Virus record (IMG/VR): IMGVR_UViG_3300029309_000018
Span: 1 to 64,000 of that record
DNA length: 64,000 bases
Origin: a virus
Strand: one strand, 5' to 3'
The position numbers were made by a program, and so were the translations under genes. The notes under the pieces are model-generated. The model did no database searches and had not been told where the DNA came from. It saw only the letters and a program-made list of their open reading frames with translations. Below, in pieces: positions 1 through 7,948 of the stretch (position 1 is the stretch's first letter; the number at the start of each line of letters is the position of its first letter).

Positions 1-188
1 ATCCACCATGAAAATGTACCGAGAGCCTGACTATCACCATCTCCAGAAAAACTTATGTCAAGTCTGCCGGGATCTCCTCTTTCTACTGTTAGAGACCCAT
101 CGATGGTGTGACTATAAAACGAACCTAACGGACCGCCCGAATCACCCGCGCCACCGAGTCCCGCACCTACACCTGATATTATAGACAT
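1..188 (-). CDS. Partial virion protein, N-terminus only
   Basis: Reading the minus strand from 188, an ATG opens a frame that stays open to the window edge, giving about 62 visible residues. It begins MSIISGVGAGLGGAGDSGG and is rich in Gly and Ser, as in phage tail or fibre proteins. Its ATG overlaps the TAA of the upstream fibre-like gene by one base (TAATG), so the two are probably translationally coupled. It lies last in the visible late operon. The C-terminus lies outside the window, so no function is assigned. Confidence 0.6.
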   Translation of the reverse strand, partial: MSIISGVGAGLGGAGDSGGPLGSFYSHTIDGSLTVERGDPGRLDISFSGDGDSQALGTFSWW

Positions 189-1561
189 TAGGTCAAAGCT
201 CCTGATACCGAAACAAGTATCGTATTATTTCCTGATGCAGCAGTGCAGTAATACGTTAAAAAGTATACTCCAGCAGTGCTAAGTGAGGTTAAGGCTGCTG
301 CGTTTATAGCCACTGATGCGTGTGCCGCTGAGACTGTAGCACCTGCTGAATTATCGAATAACACATTACCGCTTTGACCAGCAGTAGGATTGCTGAATGT
401 TAATGCACTAACGGTACTTGTTGGAGTAGCTTTAAAGTTATTGCCATCTGCTAAATCAAAGACTCCAGAGTTGCCCTCATCAACAATACTTCCGCTGATC
501 GCTCTGTTGTGAACAGTAACAATTAGATTTTCATCAACGGATATTGCTGGGGTGGTGCCTAGGGCAGATCCTTTGCCTATAACCAGATCATCTGCGCTGT
601 CATCCAGTCCAACATAAAAATCTTGTGCGTTACCATCGAATACAATTTTTGTATCCTCCTCTCCCGCGTCACCTATTGTAATGGCTGGATTGGTGCCGCC
701 CACTATAAGGCCAGCATTGTGATTGTGAGTTAGGGTAACATCCCCATCCACTCCGAAGTGAATCACAGAAGAGTCACTAATAAGTTTTATATCATTTCCA
801 ATTACTGTATCCTTGGCAACGGATAAGCCTCCATCAGTTTGCAGTGAACCGTCTGTTGTGCTTGTTGCGTCTGTTGCATCATCTGTTTTTAATATACCGC
901 CTGCTGTTAAAGCACCCGCAACTGTGACATTGGTTGTGCCAGTTGGTATCTCTATTACATCTGCATCAGCGTCATTTTTAATTGTCACATCGTTTGTTGA
1001 GCCTTGCCCTGTAATTATTATTCCCTCTGTTGAGGTAAATCCTATGGCGGCTGAGTCACCTGTAGAGGTGTCTCCTGTTGCTCCTAATGTGCCAGTGGCA
1101 GTTATATCACCTGCAAGAAGTGGGTTTGTAAGAGCATTAACAACTGCTGCACCACTACCAGCCCCATCAAGATAAACAACGGCAACCTTACCATTACCTA
1201 TTGTCACATTAGCTCCAGAGCCTTGACTAATAATAATATTGTAAGGACCAGAGCTTCCACTGTCTGTGGTTGCGTTTTCAATAAAATGAACTCTACTTAC
1301 GTCATTTGGAGCAATAGTTATGGTGCAGTCTGAATCCAAAGCGCCCGTATATTTGATATACATATTACGAGCGGGATCTGAAGCGCCATCAGCTATTGTG
1401 CTTGTATGTGTATTTGCATTTGTGGTTATAGCTTCAGTGCCAAAACCGAACGCTTCTGCAATAAGTTCAAAATTAGTATTAGTGGTGGTTCCCCAAGTGC
1501 CAGCGCCATCGCCAGTACCCAGCTCATTAAGTCTTAGATCATTTACATAGGTGCTTGCCAT
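188..1561 (-). CDS. Tail fibre or spike-like virion protein
   Basis: A 457-residue protein rich in Gly, Ala, Thr, Asp and Ser with no obvious catalytic motif. It starts MASTYVNDLRLNELGTGDGA, an N-terminus of a type seen in phage fibre proteins, and its middle holds short hydrophobic strands separated by Gly/Asp turns (for example TNPAITIGDAGEEDTKIVF), as in beta-helical or trimeric fibre shafts. The last 60 residues look like a compact beta domain. It lies in the late minus-strand operon, 10 bases after the cupredoxin-like gene. Call: receptor-side virion protein, inferred from composition and context. Confidence 0.55.
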   Translation of the reverse strand: MASTYVNDLRLNELGTGDGAGTWGTTTNTNFELIAEAFGFGTEAITTNANTHTSTIADGASDPARNMYIKYTGALDSDCTITIAPNDVSRVHFIENATTDSGSSGPYNIIISQGSGANVTIGNGKVAVVYLDGAGSGAAVVNALTNPLLAGDITATGTLGATGDTSTGDSAAIGFTSTEGIIITGQGSTNDVTIKNDADADVIEIPTGTTNVTVAGALTAGGILKTDDATDATSTTDGSLQTDGGLSVAKDTVIGNDIKLISDSSVIHFGVDGDVTLTHNHNAGLIVGGTNPAITIGDAGEEDTKIVFDGNAQDFYVGLDDSADDLVIGKGSALGTTPAISVDENLIVTVHNRAISGSIVDEGNSGVFDLADGNNFKATPTSTVSALTFSNPTAGQSGNVLFDNSAGATVSAAHASVAINAAALTSLSTAGVYFLTYYCTAASGNNTILVSVSGALT

Positions 1562-1571
1562 TTTACTGTCC

Positions 1572-2390
1572 TTACGCTGCTATATCTATCCAGTTTGGTG
1601 TTTGTGAGGGGACTATTTCTTGCCATAAAATTTCCTCTCCTACACTTCCCGTAGCCGATACCCCTGTCACAGGGATACCTATAGTCAATATTGGAGCTAC
1701 AACATTTATACCTATTGCGCCTGTTGCAGATACACCAGTAACAATGGTTGTAGATCCAGCCGCCGCCGATGTAGCAGTTCCAACGGCAGCAGTTCCAACA
1801 ACTCCCGTAGGAATGTTATGGAATGTCAGAATTGAAGGGGTATTTGCTTGCCACCCCATAGCACTATGATTTGTACAGTAATAATATAAGGTGGGTGCGC
1901 CCACCTCAACTGTGATTTGAGTATACGCCCCAGAACTTCCGGGGGTGCCGTTAGTAGTTACACCAGTTGTATACTGAGACCCCCCGCCATGTGTGCCATT
2001 AGGTGTTTCACTAAATCGTAGAGGATGTCCTGAATTAGAAGAATCACTCTGATCAAATCTGTACGTGTTTCCTTCAACTAGATCCAGAGTAACGTCAGCC
2101 GTGGCTGTTGAGCCATTTATGGCGTATTTATTTGTTGAACCTACGTTGTAATACGGATGATTAGAAGGATTGCCACCAACAACTGTTACCGTTTTTGTTA
2201 TAATATCAGGACTAAACTGACTTAAACTGACTGTAGAGGCTACACCAGTTACACCAAAAGTGATTCCTGTATCAGATACTGCTGCGCCTAAAGATGTGGT
2301 AGCGGAAAGGCCAGTTACGGCAACAGCAACAGGGCTGTTCCACGCACCTTCACCCCAAGTTCCTCTTCCCCATCCGGTAATATTAGACAC
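1572..2390 (-). CDS. Virion protein with cupredoxin-like copper-binding domain
   Basis: A 272-residue protein. The N-terminus has a Trp-Gly motif (GWGRGTWGEGAW, residues 6-17). Residues about 76-180 resemble a small blue-copper (plastocyanin/azurin-type) domain: His122 in GHPLRF and a C-terminal loop YYYCTNHSAMGW supplying Cys172, His175 and Met178, the full type-1 ligand set in the usual order. The rest is repetitive Val/Thr/Gly sequence (TGVSATG repeated), as in fibre or decoration proteins. In the virion the domain could bind copper or simply serve as a stable beta-sandwich. The ligand pattern is seen directly; fold and metal binding are inferred. Confidence 0.6.
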   Translation of the reverse strand: MSNITGWGRGTWGEGAWNSPVAVAVTGLSATTSLGAAVSDTGITFGVTGVASTVSLSQFSPDIITKTVTVVGGNPSNHPYYNVGSTNKYAINGSTATADVTLDLVEGNTYRFDQSDSSNSGHPLRFSETPNGTHGGGSQYTTGVTTNGTPGSSGAYTQITVEVGAPTLYYYCTNHSAMGWQANTPSILTFHNIPTGVVGTAAVGTATSAAAGSTTIVTGVSATGAIGINVVAPILTIGIPVTGVSATGSVGEEILWQEIVPSQTPNWIDIAA

Positions 2391-2401
2391 AATTTACTCC
2401 A

Positions 2402-2854
2402 TTAAGCTATTCTTATAATAGCATTACTTGCATCTGCCGTAGGAAACTGAATAGTAAAAGTTCCCGAAGTAGATGTTTTGTTAGAAGTGAAATCTAAAAC
2501 AGCTACAGCTTTATTGCTGTTGGTACTGTTATATATTAAAGCACCCATAGCGGTGATCGTTGCTGTGGTAAAACTTATATCAGCAAAATCGGTCAACGCT
2601 GTAGTGCCGGATGTGCTTGGCGCTACCTTTGTCAGTGTACCACCACCAGTAGCATATGTGCCGCTAGAAGCAATCTCACCTGTGGTGGTAAATGCTGTAG
2701 TAGTGGCCCCTAAAGTTGCCGTTGTGCTTGACTTTCCACCACCACTCTCTGCGTAAAGAGCCAGCTTGAAAGCATTGCCATTTGTGGCAAAGTTGTGTGT
2801 ACCCAACAGTAGCTCTTGTTTGAAAGATGTACACATTGCTTGTGCTATTGCCAT
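2402..2854 (-). CDS. Small virion protein
   Basis: A 150-residue, Thr/Ser/Ala-rich protein with one Cys near the N-terminus and alternating short strands, consistent with a beta-rich tail or decoration protein. It overlaps the upstream gene at base 2854 and ends 12 bases before the cupredoxin-like gene. No motif pins down its role. Proteins with similar starts (MAIAQAMCTSFKQELL) recur in marine phage late operons, from memory. Call rests on composition and position. Confidence 0.5.
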   Translation of the reverse strand: MAIAQAMCTSFKQELLLGTHNFATNGNAFKLALYAESGGGKSSTTATLGATTTAFTTTGEIASSGTYATGGGTLTKVAPSTSGTTALTDFADISFTTATITAMGALIYNSTNSNKAVAVLDFTSNKTSTSGTFTIQFPTADASNAIIRIA

Positions 2855-3147
2855 TATATTCTCCTTATAGCATCTGCTAATTCCAGTTGACCCGCTTCAC
2901 GAACCTTCGCACATATTGTAGCACGTTCCTCCCTCCTCGCCAACTCCACGTAGTATTGTAAAATATTTCTCACTTTGTCTTTGAAAGCCTCTGCTTGAAG
3001 CCTTATCTCCTCTGGAGAGTCTTCGGAAACATATACGATTTTGTTAGTAGCCATTTCTGATATTTGATCATTTGAAAGCCCTCCCTCATTAGATGTCATA
3101 ACACTAACCGGACCCAGTCCCGTTGCCCCTGTATTAAACATTATCAT
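2854..3147 (-). CDS. Conserved small helical phage protein
   Basis: A 97-residue protein. The first 30 residues are Gly/Ser-rich; residues about 27-97 are helical (EEIRLQAEAFKDKVRNILQYY then ARREERATI, with a Leu/Ala-rich end). It overlaps the preceding gene by 14 bases in another frame and the following gene by one base, so translation is probably coupled. Its place between neck and fibre genes would suit a tail assembly chaperone or minor virion component, but no diagnostic motif is present. Confidence 0.5.
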   Translation of the reverse strand: MIMFNTGATGLGPVSVMTSNEGGLSNDQISEMATNKIVYVSEDSPEEIRLQAEAFKDKVRNILQYYVELARREERATICAKVREAGQLELADAIRRI

Positions 3148-3811
3148 GTCTCCCGAATATCACTGGTTTTTCATCTTGTGGCTCCGGTGACTCAAACTCT
3201 GACTGCCTCACTATTAACAACGATCCATCTTTCACTGTCTGAACCAAGGGATCATCCAGTCTATGATAACCATATAACTTTTCATTATCTGGAACATTTG
3301 TATCTAAAAGTGTTGAGTTGTGAGCCACTTCTATTTTTATCCCTTTTGACACTGCTACAGCTAACCAAAATTCTACACACGCTCTTCCAGACTCAGCCAT
3401 ATTTACGTTTTTATATGTATAGTCTATGCCATAAAGACATATCGTTTTTACCTTTTTCCATATCGCATACGCTACTGCATAAGCAACGGTGTTGTTGAAA
3501 TAACAAAAACCTAATTCTGTAGCCACCTCTTTCAAAGGAAAAAGTTCTAGGTAACTTATTCTTTCATCTAACTGACAAGTTATTATCGGTTTTTCGTTTT
3601 TGCTTAGAAACTCACGAGCTATATTGGTTTGTGTGCCAGCGGAATCAGTATCCAAAAATCTAGACACAGGGTCCATCATAAATGTTTTATCAACGTGTAT
3701 GATGCCTCCTATGCAATTTATACCCCATATTTCATCAAAACTTTGTGAGGCTATTCTAGCAGAAACATAATCAGAATAACTTCTGCCAAGCCCAACTATA
3801 GCTATTTTCAT
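3134..3811 (-). CDS. Rossmann-like protein of unknown function
   Basis: The start chosen is ATG at 3811 (MKIAIVGLGRSYSDY), 7 bases after the stop of the upstream gene and with AAGGA upstream; the frame is open to 3859 but the extra 16 residues look spurious. The N-terminal beta strand plus GxGxS loop indicates a nucleotide-binding-like Rossmann fold. Later motifs include FMMDPVSRFLD, NNTVAYAVAYAI and GRACVEFWL, and LYGYHRLDDP near the C-terminus. It recalls DUF115-like, glycosyltransferase-related phage proteins, but the substrate is unknown. An enzyme-like gene in a late operon suggests virion or host-surface modification. An 18-bp palindrome lies inside it at 3541. Confidence 0.5.
   Translation of the reverse strand: MKIAIVGLGRSYSDYVSARIASQSFDEIWGINCIGGIIHVDKTFMMDPVSRFLDTDSAGTQTNIAREFLSKNEKPIITCQLDERISYLELFPLKEVATELGFCYFNNTVAYAVAYAIWKKVKTICLYGIDYTYKNVNMAESGRACVEFWLAVAVSKGIKIEVAHNSTLLDTNVPDNEKLYGYHRLDDPLVQTVKDGSLLIVRQSEFESPEPQDEKPVIFGRHDNV
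3541..3558. repeat. Dispersed 18-bp palindrome, copy 1
   Basis: AAAGTTCTAGGTAACTTA, inside the Rossmann-like gene; one end base and part of the centre differ from the common form. Confidence 0.6.
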
Positions 3812-3818
3812 TGATCCG

Positions 3819-4496
3819 CTAAGTCCTTGGCCTTTCTGGAAGCCCCTCTCTGTAAGCATCGGCGTTCTCCCTCGCCTCTGCCAAGTCTTTCAGCCTAGAC
3901 AGACTCTCTGCAAAACGTGACTCGTAAAGACCTATTATATCAGGCTCACCCTTCATGAATGTGTATGCCTCTATTAGAGAACCATACAATAGCGCATTCG
4001 GAGCGTTCTCACTTAACCATGTGTATTCTGTATCTGCCAGCGTTGTAAGGCTCGTAGGTCTGTAGTAATAGTGCAATTCAACTGTATAGTCTGCATTTGG
4101 AGTTGGGCCTAATATAAAGTTAGCATTAACGAGTCCGCTTCCAGTTGTGACAGATGAGTCGAAGAATCCATAGTATAGTGGCTTACCTGTTGACGTAACA
4201 TCAGGAAAAGCCTCTCTCATAAAGTTTACGTCCTTTTCTAGAAGGAAGCCTTCACTTCCAGAAGTTGTGATAAACAAAGAAAATGGGGCGAGAAAATCTG
4301 TCGGAGTTCTAAGAAACTGATTTCCAGTTGACATAACACCTGTTGCATTCTTCCTGAAATTTTCTAAATCAACATTATAAAATATTCTCTGTTCTGCTGA
4401 TTTTATAAAATTTGATATATTAGAAACAAATGTTGTCTCACTGTTGTCAGTGTACGATTGAATAGCAGTTTTTAACTCGCCAAAATTATAAGACAT
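3819..4496 (-). CDS. Probable head-tail connector or neck protein
   Basis: A 225-residue protein: helical N-terminus (FGELKTAIQSYTDNSE), then a beta-rich middle containing LHYYYRPTSLTTL, then a helical C-terminus that includes LYGSLIEAYTFMKGEPD and ESRFAESLSRL. This helix, strand, helix layout with a final helical bundle is typical of phage neck/adaptor proteins that line the portal exit. It lies two genes from the gp4-like protein at 5720-6400, so the two may form successive neck rings. The specific role is inferred. Confidence 0.5.
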   Translation of the reverse strand: MSYNFGELKTAIQSYTDNSETTFVSNISNFIKSAEQRIFYNVDLENFRKNATGVMSTGNQFLRTPTDFLAPFSLFITTSGSEGFLLEKDVNFMREAFPDVTSTGKPLYYGFFDSSVTTGSGLVNANFILGPTPNADYTVELHYYYRPTSLTTLADTEYTWLSENAPNALLYGSLIEAYTFMKGEPDIIGLYESRFAESLSRLKDLAEARENADAYREGLPERPRT

Positions 4497-4500
4497 TACA

Positions 4501-5022
4501 TTATCCTAACGCAGTAACCGGGCCTGCGCTTGCAAAGAAGCCACCGCCAGATATTGAGCCTGTTGTAGCGCCACCAGAAACAGACACTGTATAAGTATCA
4601 TCTGATACTTTTGTTATGGAATAACCAGAAGCAGACTCCATCACCGCTGATGTTATGCCATCAAAAGGTTCTACGGTTCTAAACCTGACAGTATCACCTG
4701 TATCTCTGCCATGATTTATTTCGGTGACTGTTATAGTTGTGTTAGAACCGCCAGAGGCTCCGGTGGTAAAAGGATTATCAGGCAAAAGATTTATCACATC
4801 AGGCTCTGTTCTATTAGGTCTAGCATTAAGAAGAGATTGTGAATCGGTCACCCTAACCCGTCCCACAAAGTTTTGCGGGTGATCCTGATCTGCTACATCT
4901 TTCCCTACACGCATACCTGTTCTGGACCCGTTTTTTACCTCAAAGACAAGGTCAGATAGCTTGTATCTGAACCCTGTCTTATCACAGATCCCATACGCAT
5001 GTTTTCCACTAGCCGTTGGCAT
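4501..5022 (-). CDS. Virion protein, beta-rich
   Basis: A 173-residue protein. The first 75 residues are charged, with two early Cys (YGICDKTGFRYKL would suit a metal or disulfide site with His8) and a segment RVRVTDSQSLLNARPNRTEP. The remainder is Gly/Ser/Thr-rich with regular strands (TTITVTEINHGRDTGDTVRF), as in immunoglobulin-like or fibre domains. It sits between the connector-like gene and the Lys-rich repeat gene with 3-4 base gaps. Structural role inferred from context only. Confidence 0.5.
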   Translation of the reverse strand: MPTASGKHAYGICDKTGFRYKLSDLVFEVKNGSRTGMRVGKDVADQDHPQNFVGRVRVTDSQSLLNARPNRTEPDVINLLPDNPFTTGASGGSNTTITVTEINHGRDTGDTVRFRTVEPFDGITSAVMESASGYSITKVSDDTYTVSVSGGATTGSISGGGFFASAGPVTALG

Positions 5023-5025
5023 TTA

Positions 5026-5718
5026 TTAACCTGCCCTTGTGAAACGCTTACCTCTTACAGCAGCACCCCCGCCTCTTGCCATTCCTTTTTTCTTCATTGA
5101 GCCTCCTCTTTTCATGCCTTTGGACTTCATACGCCTCATTGCACCGCCCATAGCCATGCCCTTCTTCTTCATAGCACCGCCTCTTTTCATACCCTTTTTC
5201 TTCATAGAGCCGCCTTTAGCCATGCCCTTTTTCTTCATAGGGCCACCTTTAGCCATGCCCTTCTTCTTCATCATGCCGCCCATTCTTTTCTTTCTCAAAG
5301 AGTCTAACTTTTTAAACTCCTTCATTATTGGGCTAAGTTCCGAAGGCGTCATATCTTTAAATCCACCTGCATCCAGAAACTTTTTGATGGCAGCTCCCGG
5401 CTTTACAGAACCGCCTTTGGCATAACCCTTCTTCATCATGCCACCTTTTTTCATGCCTTTTTTCTTCATAATGCCTCCTTGACGCATTTTTCCTTTGCCG
5501 TCAACGGCAAACGCTGGAACTCTTTTGCCAGTCTTGGGATCTTTGACCATAGGCATCTTACCACCCTTGGACATACCTTTAGACTTCATTGCACCACCAC
5601 GGCGCATTCCTTTTTTCTTCATTGCACCGCCACGCTTCGCAACCTGTGGTGGGTTCTTCTTTTTCTTTGGTTTAGGTTTCCCTGTCTTGGGATCTAATTC
5701 TCTAATTGCTATTGGCAT
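5026..5718 (-). CDS. Lysine/methionine-rich repeat protein
   Basis: A 230-residue, extremely basic protein built from near-repeats of the type MKKKGMxxGG (over ten copies before and after a spacer at about residues 105-145). The spacer is a helical acidic-basic segment (KKFLDAGGFKDMTPSELSPI). It has essentially no other hydrophobic core, so it is probably disordered and binds nucleic acid or an acidic virion surface. It heads a run of small basic genes (5.0-9.05 kb) within the structural operon, suggesting packaging with the DNA or in the tail. At DNA level the repeats produce many imperfect direct repeats at 5080-5640. Confidence 0.6.
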   Translation of the reverse strand: MPIAIRELDPKTGKPKPKKKKNPPQVAKRGGAMKKKGMRRGGAMKSKGMSKGGKMPMVKDPKTGKRVPAFAVDGKGKMRQGGIMKKKGMKKGGMMKKGYAKGGSVKPGAAIKKFLDAGGFKDMTPSELSPIMKEFKKLDSLRKKRMGGMMKKKGMAKGGPMKKKGMAKGGSMKKKGMKRGGAMKKKGMAMGGAMRRMKSKGMKRGGSMKKKGMARGGGAAVRGKRFTRAG

Positions 5719-5719
5719 T

Positions 5720-6400
5720 TTAACCTCCTAGGAAAAATGTATCATATGGGACGAACTTAATTGCTGACGAGTCTGTATCCTCGTTTGCCGCCAGTTCAAA
5801 CTGGAACTCATATTCCTGTTTCAGGGGGGCAACCCTGTTTGCCACCTCTGGCTTTTTCATGGCTATGTAATACGCCAATCCGGAAACCAAACATGGGACA
5901 AACCTTGGTGGGACAGCGGCGGTGCCTGATATGCCAGACGACACGCCATCAGTCCCTAAAAGATGAAAATGTGCGAGAGTATATGTGTCAGCATCGTCAG
6001 GCACAGGCCACAATGTGACAGTGGTTGATGTGGCTAATCTTTGTACAAATATTTGCGAAGGCTTGCCACGAGTGTTTTTAGCGCTGATTTTGGCAAATGT
6101 AGAAACTGAGATCCTTTGGATGTCAGTGTCAACCTGATTTGCTCCCGTGCCAGTTCTAATCTGATGTTCAAGGATATCAATAGTTCCCGTAGGCATCGTA
6201 TAAGTTGCCGTACCCGCTGTAAGAGAGATTGTGCCAGAGTTGATAGTCCAGAGATTAAGCCCACGATTCTGCCACTCCAATGTTATTAAATTAAAACTTC
6301 TTCTCGCCGTCTTTAGATCATAGCCAGTGGTCATGGATAATCCGGCTCTTTCAAAGGCTTCCTCGAATATCTCTGGTAAATCCGGTGTTACTACAGCCAT
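5720..6400 (-). CDS. P22 gp4-like tail accessory (neck) protein
   Basis: A 226-residue protein. The N-terminus has helices (PEIFEEAFERAG, LKTARRSFNLITLEWQNRGLNLW) followed by beta strands (TATYTMPTGTIDI, TTVTLWPVPDD) and a helical end (LVSGLAYYIAMKKPEVANRV). The FEEAFERAG/LEWQNRGLNLW pattern is characteristic of podoviral gp4-type neck factors that bind below the portal and close the packaged head. The adjacent genes are structural, which fits. Family recognised from sequence memory; the details of assembly are inferred. Confidence 0.7.
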   Translation of the reverse strand: MAVVTPDLPEIFEEAFERAGLSMTTGYDLKTARRSFNLITLEWQNRGLNLWTINSGTISLTAGTATYTMPTGTIDILEHQIRTGTGANQVDTDIQRISVSTFAKISAKNTRGKPSQIFVQRLATSTTVTLWPVPDDADTYTLAHFHLLGTDGVSSGISGTAAVPPRFVPCLVSGLAYYIAMKKPEVANRVAPLKQEYEFQFELAANEDTDSSAIKFVPYDTFFLGG

Positions 6401-6660
6401 TATCTTACTTTCCTATGAGGTTTTACCTTCGCTCGTATTTTTTTAGGCTGCTTTGCAAACTGCTTACCAGCCTTAGTTGCTTTTCTTTTAGCACGGGTGG
6501 TAGCCGCGTATTCTTTCGGCGAAAGCGCCTTGATAGCAGAGGCTGGTAGGTAACGCTCCCCAGTGGCCTTTGGTCCTTGTGTAGAGGGCTTGCCACTTTT
6601 AGTCCTCCATTTTTGTTTGGTCCAAGACTTTAAACTTCTTTGTGACTTTTTTAACGCCAT
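6400..6660 (-). CDS. Small basic protein (DUF5872-like)
   Basis: An 86-residue, Lys/Arg-rich protein with the segment SWTKQKWRTKSGKPSTQG and YLPASAIKALSPKEYA, a pattern I associate with the DUF5872 family of small phage and cellular proteins of unknown function. A perfect copy of the 18-bp palindrome lies directly against its ATG and supplies its likely ribosome-binding bases (AGGTAACTTT then ATG), so its translation could be regulated through this site. Probably a DNA- or virion-associated basic protein. Confidence 0.6.
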   Translation of the reverse strand: MALKKSQRSLKSWTKQKWRTKSGKPSTQGPKATGERYLPASAIKALSPKEYAATTRAKRKATKAGKQFAKQPKKIRAKVKPHRKVR

Positions 6661-6678
6661 AAAGTTACCTGTAACTTT
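6661..6678. repeat. Dispersed 18-bp palindrome, copy 2 (perfect)
   Basis: AAAGTTACCTGTAACTTT, abutting the start codon of 6400-6660 and containing the stop codon of 6665-7180. Confidence 0.75.
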
Positions 6679-7180
6679 CTACATAATTCTGACTATGCGC
6701 TATTGTAATCATTAAACCTATAAAAAGACCAATAGTTAAAATTATAGCCAACAATATCATACAACCCTGTTTGAGATTCTCTTCAAACTCTTTTTGTTTT
6801 TTTATTCTTTCCTTTCTTGCCTGCGCCTCTGCTTCCTTTGCCTGCTGTATTCTTCTCGCTCTTTCGTCTACTATGCCTTTCCATGTGCCGGGACCAAATC
6901 TCAAATCCACCATAGTGGCTATTTCTCTCATCTGCTCTTGAGCTAATCTGGCGTTTATAATCTCTGTTGCTACTGATTTTACACCAAATTGATCGCCTAC
7001 ACTACCAACACCAGCTTTTTTGCTTCTCTCCTGCTGTACCTGCTTTTCGCCTTCAAAAAGATTATCTATGTGTCCAGCTATATCACCTATGTCATTCGCC
7101 GTGCCGATCACACTTTTTATGCCGTCAACAGCACTTTTAAATAAAGCAAATCCTGCCAATGCTGTGCTAATCGGTTCCAT
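6665..7180 (-). CDS. Membrane-anchored coiled-coil protein
   Basis: A 171-residue protein. Residues 1-50 are mildly hydrophobic and Gly/Ala-rich (ALAGFALFKSAVDGIKSVIG); residues about 90-140 form a charged helix (ARRIQQAKEAEAQARKER); a clear transmembrane helix follows (CMILLAIILTIGLFIGLMITI, about 142-162) with a short polar tail. The shape suggests a membrane-interacting protein, perhaps for genome entry or lysis support. It sits among basic late genes. Its stop codon lies within the palindrome at 6661. Confidence 0.55.
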   Translation of the reverse strand: MEPISTALAGFALFKSAVDGIKSVIGTANDIGDIAGHIDNLFEGEKQVQQERSKKAGVGSVGDQFGVKSVATEIINARLAQEQMREIATMVDLRFGPGTWKGIVDERARRIQQAKEAEAQARKERIKKQKEFEENLKQGCMILLAIILTIGLFIGLMITIAHSQNYVESYR

Positions 7181-7182
7181 TT

Positions 7183-7476
7183 CTATGCTTTCTTTTTTCT
7201 AGCTTTTCTTATGCTTTCCTTACCCTGTTTAAATATTCTAGCTACTTCTGTCTTTCCCATAACCTTGGCTCTTTGCTCACCAACAGTTAAAATTTGTATC
7301 TTCCTAGCATAAGGCTTGCTAATTTTTTTTACTTTAGAAACCGTAGCCCTTGCATCAGCGGGTGTAGCAAACTTAATTCTTACGGTATCTTTGGGATTTT
7401 CATCAGTATAAAGCCTTCTACCACTACCTTTTGGCTTTTTTCCCGTTCCCAATTTTGGATCTTTTCTTTTTACCAT
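7183..7476 (-). CDS. Small basic protein, unknown
   Basis: A 97-residue Lys/Arg-rich protein (MVKRKDPKLGTGKKPKGSGR) with one compact beta-alpha-like stretch (DTVRIKFATPADARATVSKVKK) and a basic C-terminus ending in KKK-Ala. The middle segment is regular enough to be folded; the ends look disordered. AGAGA precedes the ATG. It overlaps the 3' end of the small gene 7424-7591 in another frame. Part of the basic gene cluster; nucleic-acid binding is inferred from charge. Confidence 0.55.
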   Translation of the reverse strand: MVKRKDPKLGTGKKPKGSGRRLYTDENPKDTVRIKFATPADARATVSKVKKISKPYARKIQILTVGEQRAKVMGKTEVARIFKQGKESIRKARKKKA

Positions 7477-7591
7477 AGTCTCTAAACTTTTTGTTTTTTA
7501 GCAATGTGCCTAAAGATTGAGCCTGTTTGGCATGTAACTTAGAGGCTTTTTTAAGACCTTTAACAACCTTCTTAACTCTTTTTACATGCAT
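7424..7591 (-). CDS. 55-residue basic protein, partial duplicate of neighbour
   Basis: A short minus-strand frame starting ATG at 7591 after GAGAG, encoding about 55 residues beginning MHVKRVKKVVKGLKKASK. The segment VKGLKKASKLHAKQA is the same as residues about 32-46 of the upstream gene at 7601-7948, so the first 40 residues look like a duplicated piece of it. It overlaps the start of 7183-7476 by 53 bases. It could be a functional small basic protein or a duplication remnant; the ribosome site and clean frame favour the former modestly. Confidence 0.5.
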   Translation of the reverse strand: MHVKRVKKVVKGLKKASKLHAKQAQSLGTLLKNKKFRDYGKKKRSKIGNGKKAKR

Positions 7592-7600
7592 ACCACTCTC

Positions 7601-7948
7601 CTAATTTCTATAACCGCCACCAGCTTTTTTATAAGCCTGCGCCATCATTTGCGCTTTTCTTGCTGACCACTGACCCGGAGCGCCACCTTTTCCACCAGCC
7701 TTAATCCTGTTGAATATTCTTTTTCTTAACGCAGGCTTTGTATAGTTTCCCGCTTCATTAACACGGGACTTTGTCTTTCCACCCTTTTTAAGCTCTAACG
7801 ATGACAATGTCTTGGCCTGCTTGGCATGTAGCTTTGATGCCTTTTTAAGACCTTTAACAACCTTATTAACCTTTTTTGCAGTTTGACCACCAGACTTCAT
7901 GGCAACAGGCTTTTTACGCTTTGCACATAGATTTTTAGCTGCTCTCAT
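7601..7948 (-). CDS. Small basic phage protein
   Basis: A 115-residue, strongly basic protein. N-terminal residues 1-60 are a Lys-rich helix (KVNKVVKGLKKASKLHAKQ); the C-terminal half carries NEAGNYTKPALRKRIFNRIK and APGQWSARKAQMMAQAYKK, a motif I recall in many marine phage proteins of unknown function. It shares one base with the next gene (7948), implying coupled translation. Its first half is repeated in the small gene just downstream. A DNA-associated virion protein is the best guess. Confidence 0.55.
   Translation of the reverse strand: MRAAKNLCAKRKKPVAMKSGGQTAKKVNKVVKGLKKASKLHAKQAKTLSSLELKKGGKTKSRVNEAGNYTKPALRKRIFNRIKAGGKGGAPGQWSARKAQMMAQAYKKAGGGYRN

Noticed and set aside
5039-5731. 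Plus-strand hydrophobic frames opposite the Lys-rich gene
   Set aside because: They are antisense images of Lys codons (Phe runs), not genes.
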